Part shown: in pieces, positions 52,406-64,000 of the stretch
Layout: the number at the start of each line of letters is the position of its first letter
How positions within the stretch are numbered: the stretch's first letter is position 1
Origin: an uncultured Pseudacidovorax sp.
Lineage (GTDB): Bacteria; Pseudomonadota; Gammaproteobacteria; Burkholderiales; Burkholderiaceae_C
DNA: 64,000 bases
Direction: 5' to 3'
Assembly (NCBI RefSeq): GCF_913773995.1
Contig: NZ_CAJYES010000249.1
Location: forward strand, 1 to 64,000
Notes under the pieces: generated by a model
Told to the model about the DNA's origin: nothing
Database searches by the model: none
The model's input: the letters and a program-made list of their open reading frames with translations, nothing else
Translations under genes and position numbers: made by a program

Positions 52406-53800
52406 TCAGAACGGCAGCTTGGGCCCACCAGGGCCGCCCATACCGGGCATTCCCGGCATGCCCTTCATGCCACCCAGCCGCTTCATCATCTTCATGAGGC
52501 CGCCGCCCTTCATCTTCTTCATCATGCCCTGCATCTGCTCGAACTCGTTGAGCAGGCGGTTGACCTCTTGAACCTGCACGCCCGCACCCGTGGCGATGCG
52601 CTTCTTGCGGCTGGCCTTGATGAGTTCGGGCTTGCGACGCTCGGCCGGCGTCATGCTGTGGATGATGCCTTCCTTGCGGCGGATGTCGCGCTCGGCGCGC
52701 GTGAGGTCGGCCTCGCTGGCCTTGGCGGCCAGCTGCGTCGGCAGCTTGTCCATGAAGCTGGAGAGGCCGCCCATCTGCTTCATCTGCTGCAACTGGGCCA
52801 GGAAGTCTTCCAGGTCGAAGTGGCCGCTCTTGACCTTGGTGGCAAGCTTCTTGGCCGCCTCCAGGTCGACACCGGCCGACACCTGCTCGACCAGCGCCAC
52901 GATGTCGCCCATGCCCAGGATGCGGCCCGCGTGGCGCTCGGCGTCGAATACCTCCAGGCCGTCGATCTTCTCGCTGGTGCCGGCGAACTTGATCGGCACA
53001 CCCGTGATCTGCCGCACCGACAGCGCCGCACCGCCACGCGAGTCGCCGTCCATCTTGGTCAGGATGATGCCGGTCAGCGGCAGCGCTTCCTTGAAGGCTT
53101 TGGCGGTATTGGCGGCGTCCTGGCCCTGCATGGCGTCGACGACGAACAGCGTCTCGACCGGGTTCAGCGCGCCGTGCAGTGTCTTGATTTCCTCCATCAG
53201 CACTTCGTCGATGGCAAGCCGGCCCGCGGTGTCGACCAGCAGAACGTCGAAGTAGTGCCGCTTGGCATGGTCGAGCGCGGCACGGGCGATGTCCAGCGGC
53301 TTCTGGTCGGGCGTGCTGGGAAACCACTCGGCGCCGGCCTGCTTCGTCACCGTCTTGAGCTGCTCGATGGCCGCCGGGCGGTAGACGTCGCCCGAGACGG
53401 TCAGCACCTTCTTCTTGCGCTTCTCGATCAAGTGCTTGGCCAGCTTGGCGGTGGTGGTGGTCTTGCCGGCGCCCTGCAGGCCGGCCATGAGCACCACGGC
53501 CGGCGGCTGGGCGTTGAGGTTGATGTCCGAGACGCCCTCGCCCATCGTGGCCGCCAGTTCGCGGTTGACGATGCCCACCAGCGCCTGGCCAGGCTTGAGC
53601 GAGCCCATCACCTCCTCGCCCATCGCCTTTTCCTTGACGCGATTGACGAAGTCGCGCACGACGGGCAGCGCCACGTCGGCCTCGAGCAGCGCCATGCGCA
53701 CCTCGCGCATCATGTCCTGCACATTGGATTCGGTGATGCGCGCCTGCCCGCTCATCTGCTTAACGAGACGGGAGAACTTGTCGGTGAGTGCGGTGGCCAT
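52406..53800 (-). CDS. ffh: Signal recognition particle protein
   Basis: 464 residues from the ATG at 53800; longer upstream openings lack family similarity. N domain, then the GTPase G domain with GLQGAGKTTTTAKLA, VDTAGR and TKMDGDSRGG, and the Met-rich M domain (MKKMKGGGLMKMMKRLGGMKG, ending GGPGGPKLPF) that binds signal peptides and 4.5S RNA. It targets nascent inner-membrane proteins to the translocon with FtsY. Length is typical (453 in E. coli). It is divergent from the ccsA-like gene, 116 bases apart. No 4.5S RNA gene is visible here. Confidence 0.98.
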   Translation of the reverse strand: MATALTDKFSRLVKQMSGQARITESNVQDMMREVRMALLEADVALPVVRDFVNRVKEKAMGEEVMGSLKPGQALVGIVNRELAATMGEGVSDINLNAQPPAVVLMAGLQGAGKTTTTAKLAKHLIEKRKKKVLTVSGDVYRPAAIEQLKTVTKQAGAEWFPSTPDQKPLDIARAALDHAKRHYFDVLLVDTAGRLAIDEVLMEEIKTLHGALNPVETLFVVDAMQGQDAANTAKAFKEALPLTGIILTKMDGDSRGGAALSVRQITGVPIKFAGTSEKIDGLEVFDAERHAGRILGMGDIVALVEQVSAGVDLEAAKKLATKVKSGHFDLEDFLAQLQQMKQMGGLSSFMDKLPTQLAAKASEADLTRAERDIRRKEGIIHSMTPAERRKPELIKASRKKRIATGAGVQVQEVNRLLNEFEQMQGMMKKMKGGGLMKMMKRLGGMKGMPGMPGMGGPGGPKLPF

Positions 53801-53916
53801 GGCTGGAGGGGAAGAAGGCTGGGGGAGGAAGGAGGCGGCGGCAGCCGACTCCGGGGCCGGCACGGCGGGGTGTCCGGCGGCCCCGTCCGCTGGGGCCCAA
53901 AGGCTAAACTCAGCCG

Positions 53917-54726
53917 ATGATTCTAGCGAGCCCCTCCCCACTCAGCGTGGCCCTGGGCATCGCCACGGCTGCGGCCTACGGCGTGGCCGCAGCCTTCTCC
54001 CACAGGCTCAACCGGGGTGCCACGCAGGCGCTCGTCGCCATCGCGTGGCTGCTGCATGCGGCGGCGCTGGCCACCGGGCTGCTGCCTGGCACGCCCCGCT
54101 TCGGCTTCGCGCCGGCCCTGTCGATCACCGCCTGGCTGGTGATGACGGTGTATGCCGTGGAGAGTCGGCTCTTCCCGGGCCTGACGGTGCGCCGCGCGCT
54201 CGCCGCGCTGGGTGCGCTGGCGGCACTGCTGGCGGCTGCTTTTCCGGGCTCGCCGCTGCATATGTCCGCCTCGCCGTGGCTGCCACTGCACCTTGCGTTG
54301 GGCATCGCTTCCTACGGACTCTTCGGCGCGGCGGTAGTGCACGCCTGGCTGATGACGCGGGCTGAGCGACGCATCCGCCAGGCGGCCGATCCGCACGCAG
54401 GTCTGCCGCTGCTGACGCTGGAGCGGCTGACCTTCCGCTTCGTCACCGCCGGCTTCGTGCTGCTGTCGGCCACGCTGCTGGCGGGCCTGCTGTTCAGCGA
54501 AACGCTGTACGGACCGCAGGTGCGTGCCTGGAAATGGGACCACAAGACGGTGTTCTCGCTGCTGGCCTGGCTGAGCTTCGCCATCCTGCTGGCCGGTCGC
54601 AGCCGGTTCGGCTGGCGGGGTCGCACGGCCAAGCGTGTGCTCTATGCGGGGGCCGTGCTGCTGCTGCTGGCCTACGTGGGCTCGCGCTTCGTGCTCGAAG
54701 TGGTGCTGCACCGGCCCGTCGCCTGA
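53917..54726 (+). CDS. CcsA-type cytochrome c biogenesis / YpjD-like membrane protein
   Basis: 269 residues with about eight membrane helices. The CcsA/HemX signature is present: the conserved Trp/His region WLPLHLALGIASYGLFGAAVVHAWLM, and later KWDHKTVFSLLAWLSF, where the His and Trp residues could handle haem. In this family CcsA carries haem for cytochrome c maturation; the YpjD branch next to ffh has an undefined role. Its stop overlaps the next start (TGATG), making an operon with the PP0621 protein, PilS and PilR. Confidence 0.88.
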   Translation: MILASPSPLSVALGIATAAAYGVAAAFSHRLNRGATQALVAIAWLLHAAALATGLLPGTPRFGFAPALSITAWLVMTVYAVESRLFPGLTVRRALAALGALAALLAAAFPGSPLHMSASPWLPLHLALGIASYGLFGAAVVHAWLMTRAERRIRQAADPHAGLPLLTLERLTFRFVTAGFVLLSATLLAGLLFSETLYGPQVRAWKWDHKTVFSLLAWLSFAILLAGRSRFGWRGRTAKRVLYAGAVLLLLAYVGSRFVLEVVLHRPVA

Positions 54727-54965
54727 TGAAATTCCTGCTCGTGACCCTCGTGGTGGCTGTGGCCATCTGGATCTGGCGGCGCAACCGCCAGGAAGAACTG
54801 GACGCCGCCCCGCCGCGCAAGCCCGCTGGCCGGCCGGCCGTCAAAGGGCCGCAGCCGATGGTGCGCTGTGCCCACTGCGGCCTGCATCTCCCGGCCGCGG
54901 ACGCCGTCGCCGGCCGCCACGGCATCTATTGCAGCGACCGGCACCGCAGCGCCGCGGAGCCATGA
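54726..54965 (+). CDS. PP0621 family protein
   Basis: 79 residues. A membrane helix at the N-terminus (MKFLLVTLVVAVAIWIWRRN) leads into a basic Pro-rich linker and a small Cys-containing end, CAHCGLHL...IYCSDRH, that looks like a zinc-ribbon half with the fourth ligand possibly His. The start overlaps the ccsA-like stop by one base, and the stop overlaps the pilS start (ATGA), so all are translationally coupled. This small protein is regularly found between the CcsA-like gene and PilS in Burkholderiales (family knowledge). Function unknown. Confidence 0.88.
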   Translation: MKFLLVTLVVAVAIWIWRRNRQEELDAAPPRKPAGRPAVKGPQPMVRCAHCGLHLPAADAVAGRHGIYCSDRHRSAAEP

Positions 54966-56656
54966 CACCGGACACGGACTTTCCGTCGAACACGGACTGG
55001 TCCGCGCTGGAGATCCGGACCGAGCGCAGCCAGGCCTTGCAGCGGGTCTGGCGCGGCTTCATGACGGCCCGACCCGCGGTGGGGCTGCTGCTGCTGGCGC
55101 TGCAGGGCATCGCCTTCGCCCTGGGCCAGCCCATGCACGCTCCGACCCTGGCCATCACCGCGCTCTACGCCGCCTTCACCTTCGCCGACCGGCTGCGCAC
55201 GCCCGCGCGGCTGCCGCTGCGGCGGCTGGGCATGACCTGGCTGCTGTGCATCGGCCTCGACGTGGCCGTGTTCGCGCTGCTGCAGGCCCTGCAGACCGGC
55301 ACCACGGTCAACTACACGCCCTTGCTGGCCCTGCCTGTGCTCATGGCGGCCGTGGCCGGTGGCTTGGTGGTCGGACTGGCCACCACCTCGGCCGCCACGC
55401 TGCTGATGCTGGCCGAGGCGCTGCGCTTCCAGCTGGCGGCAGGCCCCGACGGGCCCGGCCGTTTGCTTCAGGCCGCACTGACCGGCACGGGCCTCTTCGT
55501 GCTGTCGCTGCTGGCCCACCAACTGGCGCTGCGCCTGGCCCGCGAGGAGGCCCGCGCCAGCCGCAGCCAGGACTCGGCGCAGCTGCAGGCGCAGATCAAC
55601 GCCCTCGTGATCGAGGCGCTGTCCGAAGGCGTGCTGGTGGTGGACGAGGCCGGCCGCGTGCACACGGCCAACCCTGCCGCCGACGCGCTGCTGGGCGGCG
55701 GCCTGGACCGCGGCTCGCTGCCGCGCTCGCTGGTGGCCCATCCGGCCTGGCAGCCGCTGGCCGATCTGGCACAGCGCACTTTCGACGAAGGGGCCGACTG
55801 CAGCGCCGACCTGCCCATCGCCCAGCCTCATGCGACGCCGCGGGAACTGCGCGTGCGCACCCGGCTGACGGCAGTGGACGGGGCCCGCCACCGCGGCTTC
55901 TGCGTGATGTTCCTGCAGGACCTGCGCCAGCTGGAGGCCCGCATCCGCACCGAGAAGATGGCCGCGATGGGCCGCATGTCGGCGGCGGTCGCGCACGAGA
56001 TCCGCAACCCGCTGGCCGCGATCACCCAGGCCAGTGCCCTGCTGGAGGAAGACCTCGCAGAGCCGGCGCAGCAGCGGCTCAACGCCATGGTGCAGCAGAA
56101 CGCGCGCCGGCTCGGCCGCATCGTCGACGAGGTGCTGGACGTTGCCCGCGTGCGCCAGCAGGGCGGCGACGTGGGCAACGGCACGGCACTGCCGCTGGCA
56201 GCCAGCGTCTACGCCATGGTCGACGAGTGGAGCCGACAGAGCGGCCGCGTGCCGCCGTCCCTGCGCCTGGTGGAAAGCCTTCCGCCGGTGCGCTTCAATG
56301 AGGAACACCTGCGCCGCATCCTCGTCAACCTGCTCGACAACGCGACGCGCTATGCAGGGCCGGGCGCCGAGTCCATCCGCGTCCATACCTTCGCCACGGG
56401 CGATGGACGCCCCACCCTCGCCGTCTGGAGCGACGGCGCGCCGCTGGAGCAGGGCGTGGAGCGCCACCTGTTCGAGCCCTTCTTCTCCTCCGAGAGCCGC
56501 TCCAGCGGCCTGGGGCTGTTCATCTGCCGCGAGCTGTGCGAACGCCATGGGGCCACCATCCGCTACGAGCGCCTGCGTCCCGCACCCGACGTGCCCGCCG
56601 GCAATGCCTTCCTGCTGAGCTTCGAGCCAGCGCAGGCGGGCGCTTTGCCACAATAG
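54962..56656 (+). CDS. pilS: PilS-like sensor histidine kinase
   Basis: 564 residues from the ATG at 54962. Six or so N-terminal membrane helices (about 40-200), a linker and a PAS domain (VIEALSEGVLVVDEAGRVHTANPAADALLGG), then His345 in AVAHEIRNPLAAI, the N box (ILVNLLDNATRYA) and a G2-like SSGLGLFICREL. Membrane sensor of the PilS class that phosphorylates PilR. Type IV pilin genes are not in this window, so the output is elsewhere. It overlaps PP0621 by 4 bases. Confidence 0.92.
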   Translation: MTPDTDFPSNTDWSALEIRTERSQALQRVWRGFMTARPAVGLLLLALQGIAFALGQPMHAPTLAITALYAAFTFADRLRTPARLPLRRLGMTWLLCIGLDVAVFALLQALQTGTTVNYTPLLALPVLMAAVAGGLVVGLATTSAATLLMLAEALRFQLAAGPDGPGRLLQAALTGTGLFVLSLLAHQLALRLAREEARASRSQDSAQLQAQINALVIEALSEGVLVVDEAGRVHTANPAADALLGGGLDRGSLPRSLVAHPAWQPLADLAQRTFDEGADCSADLPIAQPHATPRELRVRTRLTAVDGARHRGFCVMFLQDLRQLEARIRTEKMAAMGRMSAAVAHEIRNPLAAITQASALLEEDLAEPAQQRLNAMVQQNARRLGRIVDEVLDVARVRQQGGDVGNGTALPLAASVYAMVDEWSRQSGRVPPSLRLVESLPPVRFNEEHLRRILVNLLDNATRYAGPGAESIRVHTFATGDGRPTLAVWSDGAPLEQGVERHLFEPFFSSESRSSGLGLFICRELCERHGATIRYERLRPAPDVPAGNAFLLSFEPAQAGALPQ

Positions 56657-56661
56657 CGCCG

Positions 56662-58183
<1,522 letters not shown>

Positions 58184-58200
<17 letters not shown>

Positions 58201-58774
58201 GCCCGGCGCGGGCATCTGGGACGACGGCTGGCTGCGGACAGCCCGGCGGCTGGACTCCCCCAACTTCGGCCCCCGCCCGGCCGGGGCATGCATCGATCTC
58301 CTGGTGGTGCACTCCATCAGCCTGCCGCCCGGGCGCTACGGCGGCGAGGAAGTGCAGCAGCTCTTCACCAACCGGCTGGACTGGAACGCGCATCCGTACT
58401 TCGCGCAGATCCGGGGCCTGGAGGTCTCGGCGCACTTCTACATCCGCCGCGATGGCGAGCTCTGGCAGTTCGTGAGCGCGGACGATCGGGCCTGGCACGC
58501 CGGCGTCTCGCAGTGGCGGGGACGCGCCAACTGCAACGACGACTCGATCGGCGTGGAACTGGAGGGCCTGGAAGGCGAGCGCTTCGAGGATGCGCAGTAC
58601 GACACCCTGGCCCAGCTTGCGCGGGCACTGTCGGTGCGCTATCCGATTGCCCACGTCGCCGGCCACGAACACATCGCCCCCGGCCGCAAACAGGACCCGG
58701 GGCCGGGCTTCGACTGGCGACGGCTGGCGCGTCAGCTCACGGGTGCCGGCATCGCCTTCCCGCCCAACCCCTAA
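58184..58774 (+). CDS. ampD: 1,6-anhydro-N-acetylmuramyl-L-alanine amidase
   Basis: 196 residues, or 193 if the ATG at 58193 is used. AmpD zinc amidase with LLVVHSISLPPG (metal His), VSAHFYIRRDGELWQFV, RAWHAG and the catalytic HEHIAPGRKQDPGPGFDW. A cytoplasmic enzyme that removes peptides from anhydro-muropeptides released by lytic transglycosylases such as the one at 20.2 kb; loss of AmpD derepresses AmpC in some bacteria. It overlaps the pilR end. The overlap is a conserved arrangement in relatives. Confidence 0.96.
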
Positions 58775-58994
58775 ATTTTTCAATCGATCCTCGCGAAGCG
58801 ATGGCGCGCGCGCTTTGCAGCGGGCTCCGGGGCAGGCGGGTGGCAAGCCAATATTCATGCGGGTTTGCGCGCCAAATCGCCCGGCAAGCCCCATCGTTGC
58901 GCCATCTTTGGCGCGACCGCCCACTGCCACTTGGCTTGGGCGCGCGACCTTGGGGTTTTACCGGAAGTCAAGGGTGACCCGGCAGTTCACCCAA

Positions 58995-59010
58995 ACACTA
59001 CCTGTAGTGC
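58995..59010. promoter_or_regulatory. NrdR-type box 1
   Basis: ACACTACCTGTAGTGC: perfect CACTA/TAGTG arms with a 4-base centre. NrdR boxes occur in pairs upstream of ribonucleotide reductase genes, and this one starts 32 bases before box 2, three helical turns. Confidence 0.75.
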
Positions 59011-59012
59011 AT

Positions 59013-59040
59013 TTGCCCCCTTCGAGACACCAGATATAGT
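59013..59040 (+). promoter_or_regulatory. Candidate sigma-70 promoter of nrdA
   Basis: TTGCCC, a 16-base spacer and TATAGT. The predicted start site is near 59047, giving a leader of about 75 bases. The -10 is inside NrdR box 2 and box 1 lies just upstream of the -35. Confidence 0.55.
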
Positions 59041-59042
59041 GC
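59027..59042. promoter_or_regulatory. NrdR-type box 2, overlapping the -10
   Basis: ACACCAGATATAGTGC: CACCA/TAGTG arms (one mismatch). It contains TATAGT, the likely -10 of nrdA, so NrdR binding should block RNA polymerase. Confidence 0.72.
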
Positions 59043-59051
59043 CCCCATCGA

Positions 59052-59079
59052 CGCGGCGGCATGACTTGCTGCCGCCGCG
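59052..59079 (+). other. Hairpin in the nrdA leader
   Basis: Perfect 10-base arms CGCGGCGGCA and TGCCGCCGCG around an 8-base loop, 42 bases before the ATG. No T tract follows, so it is more likely a stability or translation element than a terminator. Confidence 0.6.
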
Positions 59080-59121
59080 CGCCCTGATCGACGAACACCA
59101 AGCCCCCTCAAGAGGAACCGC

Positions 59122-62061
<2,940 letters not shown>

Positions 62062-62085
62062 TCGCTGCGCGCATCGCGCATTGAT

Positions 62086-62118
62086 GCATGCGTTCCTGCG
62101 CAAAGCAGGAACGCATGC
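62086..62118 (+). other. 14-base-pair hairpin between nrdA and nrdB
   Basis: Perfect arms GCATGCGTTCCTGC (62086-62099) and GCAGGAACGCATGC (62105-62118) with a 5-base loop GCAAA, 25 bases after the nrdA stop. No T tract follows, so it probably acts as an RNA stabiliser, processing site or partial attenuator that sets the NrdA:NrdB ratio. Confidence 0.8.
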
Positions 62119-62241
62119 CGTCATGTCGGGGCATCGGACGACAGACCCGATGCCCAGGCACAACAAAATTCAGCAACGACACAGTCGAAGAACTTTTCAA
62201 TCGTGTGTCGTTGCTCTGATAATTGAGCATTGGATTTTTCT

Positions 62242-63447
62242 ATGTTGACCTGGGACGACGAAGTCAAGCCCTCCAATTCGGGCGCACTGTCGAATACATC
62301 GGACATGGCCGCCGGCCGGTCGATGGCATCCCCTTCTTCCCCCGCTTCCTTTGCACAGCCCGCGTTGGCCACGCACAGCTTCAGCGCGCCCGTTGCTGCG
62401 CAACCTGTTGCAGCAGCAACCGCAGCGGCCCGTCGTGTGAATGCCGCCGACAAGCGCATCATCAACGGCCAGACCGACGTCAACCAGCTGGTGCCCTTCA
62501 AGTACAAGTGGGCCTGGGAAAAGTACCTCGCCACCTGCGCGAATCACTGGATGCCGCAGGAGGTCAACATGAACCGCGACATCGCCCTCTGGAAAGACCC
62601 GAACGGTCTGACCGAGGATGAACGCCGCATCGTCAAGCGCAACCTCGGCTTCTTCGTCACCGCCGACTCGCTGGCCGCCAACAACATCGTGCTCGGCACC
62701 TACCGGCACATCACCGCGCCCGAGTGCCGCCAGTTCCTGCTGCGCCAGGCCTTCGAAGAGGCGATCCACACCCACGCCTACCAGTACATCGTCGAGTCGC
62801 TGGGCCTGGACGAGTCCGAGATCTTCAACGCCTACAACGAAGTCCAGTCGATCCGCGACAAGGACGAGTTCCTGATCCCGTTCATCGACGCGATCATGAA
62901 CCCCGACTTCAAGACCGGCACGCCCGAGACCGACCAGACGCTGCTCAAGTCGCTGATCGTCTTCGCCTGCCTGATGGAAGGCCTGTTCTTCTACGTCGGC
63001 TTCACGCAGATCCTCGCGCTCGGCCGCCAGAACAAGATGACGGGTGCCGCCGAGCAGTACCAGTACATCCTGCGTGACGAGTCGATGCACTGCAACTTCG
63101 GCATCGACCTGATCAACCAGCTCAAGCTCGAGAACCCGCACCTGTGGACGCCCGAGTTCAAGGCCGAGATCAAGGCCCTGTTCCAGAAGGCCGTCGAACT
63201 CGAATACCGCTATGCCGAAGACACCATGCCCCGTGGCGTGCTCGGCATGAACGCCTCCATGTTCAAGGGCTACCTGCGCTACATCGCCAACCGGCGTGCC
63301 ACGCAGATCGGCCTGGAAGCGCTCTTCCCGAACGAGGAAAACCCGTTCCCCTGGATGAGCGAAATGATCGACCTGAAGAAAGAGCGCAATTTCTTCGAAA
63401 CCCGCGTGATCGAATACCAGTCGGGTGGTGCGCTCTCATGGGACTGA
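62242..63447 (+). CDS. nrdB: Ribonucleoside-diphosphate reductase, beta subunit (class Ia)
   Basis: 401 residues from the ATG at 62242; a TTG at 62230 would add 4 residues. Metal ligands of the di-iron site appear in [14 protein letters not shown] (Glu, His and, 4 residues on, the radical Tyr) and in DESMHCNF, with a further Glu in MEGLFFYVG-type helices. The C-terminal tail carries the NrdA-binding sequence. It generates the tyrosyl radical used by NrdA. The first 70 residues are a low-complexity Ala/Ser-rich extension absent from E. coli NrdB (376). It is followed by a strong hairpin. Confidence 0.97.
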   Translation: MLTWDDEVKPSNSGALSNTSDMAAGRSMASPSSPASFAQPALATHSFSAPVAAQPVAAATAAARRVNAADKRIINGQTDVNQLVPFKYKWAWEKYLATCANHWMPQEVNMNRDIALWKDPNGLTEDERRIVKRNLGFFVTADSLAANNIVLGTYRHITAPECRQFLLRQAFEEAIHTHAYQYIVESLGLDESEIFNAYNEVQSIRDKDEFLIPFIDAIMNPDFKTGTPETDQTLLKSLIVFACLMEGLFFYVGFTQILALGRQNKMTGAAEQYQYILRDESMHCNFGIDLINQLKLENPHLWTPEFKAEIKALFQKAVELEYRYAEDTMPRGVLGMNASMFKGYLRYIANRRATQIGLEALFPNEENPFPWMSEMIDLKKERNFFETRVIEYQSGGALSWD

Positions 63448-63486
63448 GCAATCCTCTTTCCTGAAGGACGAATGGATCTGAGACCC

Positions 63487-63531
63487 GCCCTGAACGCCAT
63501 ACGCACCGCAGAGTGCGGCGTTCGGGGCTTT
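63487..63531 (+). terminator. Terminator-like hairpin after nrdB
   Basis: Arms GCCCTGAACGCC (63487-63498) and GGCGTTCGGGGC (63517-63528) pair over 12 bases with one G-T wobble, with an inner CGCAC/GTGCG stem. The right arm is followed by TTTCCC. It starts 40 bases after the stop. The T tract is short. Confidence 0.7.
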
Positions 63532-63641
63532 CCCATTCGTGGCGGCGGGGTGTGCCCCGGCGCCATGAATTGCCGTTCGCAGGCACACGTGCGGACGGTG
63601 CAATTCGAAGGTTGATTTCCAACTTGATCAAGGAGAAAGAA

Positions 63642-64000
63642 ATGGCAACTGCAAAGAAGGCTCCGGCCAAGAAGGTCGCTGCAAAGAAGGCCGCCCCGGC
63701 CAAGAAGGTCGCGGCGAAGAAGGCGGCTCCGGCCAAGAAGGCCGCACCGGCGAAGAAGGTTGCAGCCAAGAAGGCAGCGCCCGCGAAGAAGGTCGCAGCG
63801 AAGAAGGCTGCACCGGCCAAGAAGGCGGCGCCGGCGAAGAAGGTCGCGGCCAAGAAGGCTGCACCGGCCAAGAAGGTCGCGGCGAAGAAGGCTGCGCCCG
63901 CCAAGAAGGCCGCCGCACCGGCAAAGAAGGTTGCGGCCAAGAAGGCAGCGCCCGCGAAGAAGGTTGCCGCCAAGAAGGCTGCACCGGCCAAGAAGGTCGC
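63642..64000 (+). CDS. Histone H1-like Lys/Ala repeat DNA-binding protein, N-terminal part (truncated by window edge)
   Basis: 119 codons are visible, with no stop before the edge. AGGAGAAAGAA precedes the ATG, an excellent ribosome-binding site. The product begins MATAKKAPAKKV and is built only of Ala, Lys, Pro, Val and one Thr, in repeats such as KKVAAKKAAPA and KKAAPA, as in BpH1/HctB-type histone H1-like proteins of betaproteobacteria. Such proteins bind and compact DNA. There is no folded domain in the visible part; the C-terminus is unknown. The opposite strand is also open over most of this stretch and codes a hydrophobic repeat that I treat as the shadow. It lies 194 bases after nrdB. 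Confidence 0.88.
   Translation, partial: MATAKKAPAKKVAAKKAAPAKKVAAKKAAPAKKAAPAKKVAAKKAAPAKKVAAKKAAPAKKAAPAKKVAAKKAAPAKKVAAKKAAPAKKAAAPAKKVAAKKAAPAKKVAAKKAAPAKKV

Larger units (their letters stand above)
58775..59121. promoter_or_regulatory. Upstream region of nrdA
   Basis: 347 bases without a gene. The left two thirds is GC-rich with a 9-base inverted repeat CGCGCCAAA/TTTGGCGCG (58868-58876 and 58907-58915), which could form a structured RNA or DNA cruciform. The right third holds two NrdR-type boxes, a sigma-70-like promoter and a leader hairpin. AGAGGA precedes the nrdA ATG at 59122. Confidence 0.65.

Noticed and set aside
63263-63991. Minus-strand open frame encoding a hydrophobic AGAAF-type repeat
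   Set aside because: It is the complement of the Lys/Ala histone-like gene, which has an excellent ribosome-binding site and a family match; the hydrophobic repeat follows from the repeat DNA.

Overview
The window is GC-rich chromosomal DNA (hand-counted 60-base lines in ordinary genes give about 68% GC). It most likely comes from a betaproteobacterium of the order Burkholderiales, probably family Comamonadaceae. The basis is established family knowledge: a lysine/alanine repeat histone-like protein after nrdAB, a Bug-type tripartite tricarboxylate receptor, DUF2917 and DUF6279 proteins, and the orders midA-SDR-folB...ttcA and ffh/ccsA-PP0621-pilS-pilR-ampD. I cannot name the genus. I saw no tRNA, rRNA, CRISPR array or insertion sequence.

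Layout. 1-995: the N-terminal part of a large minus-strand surface adhesin-like protein with 23 Asp-Ala dipeptides, cut by the window edge. 1434-2198: an orphan OmpR-type regulator. 2486-6660: a tightly packed set of DUF4331 protein, lipoprotein, TPR protein and HupE/UreJ membrane protein, then a DUF1232 protein. 7173-11522: a lower-GC island with two genes, a GHKL ATPase with a C-terminal PD-(D/E)xK-like motif and a DUF262/DUF1524 (GmrSD-like) protein. This is a candidate defence module and the best novelty candidate in the window. 11523-15504: glmS, an Lrp regulator and glmU (UDP-GlcNAc synthesis). 15590-24983: a DUF6279 lipoprotein, a divergent FNR-like/BLUF pair, a DUF2917/LysR pair, 5-formyl-THF cyclo-ligase, a lytic transglycosylase, MgtC, GST and cca. 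25075-27245: otsB-otsA (trehalose). 27264-33909: regulator/enzyme pairs (LysR/SDR, MocR/DUF2917-like, TetR/GFA) and a ROK kinase. 34010-37582: DUF2905, an IMPase-family phosphatase, MidA-like methyltransferase, a pteridine reductase-like SDR and folB. 37620-41642: a small catabolic/uptake module with its LysR regulator and a clear T-N11-A operator. 41776-46237: ttcA, a DUF4136 lipoprotein, a phosphoglycerate mutase-like phosphatase, a secreted protein and miaB. 46237-49822: the GlrK-QseG-GlrR (QseE-G-F) system. 49823-52226: a sigma-54 control region leading to opgH. 52406-58774: ffh, ccsA-like, PP0621, pilS, pilR and ampD. 58995-63447: nrdA-nrdB with a pair of NrdR boxes. 63642-64000: the start of a histone H1-like gene, cut by the window edge.

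How the parts work together. The clearest circuit is at 49.8 kb. Two perfect TGTC-N10-GACA palindromes (the GlrR site known from enterobacterial glmY), a one-mismatch IHF-like site and a sigma-54 -24/-12 element lie between glrR and opgH. This suggests that GlrR here drives osmoregulated glucan synthesis or a leader RNA. Several cell-envelope functions occur in the window (glmS, glmU, lytic transglycosylase, ampD, opgH, GlrKR). A dispersed intergenic repeat of about 90-115 bases occurs three times (16.5, 17.9 and 37.0 kb).

Two real genes, at 1-995 (minus) and 63642-64000 (plus), have no stop codon inside the window and are easily hidden by long open frames on the opposite strand. Both were translated directly from the bases.
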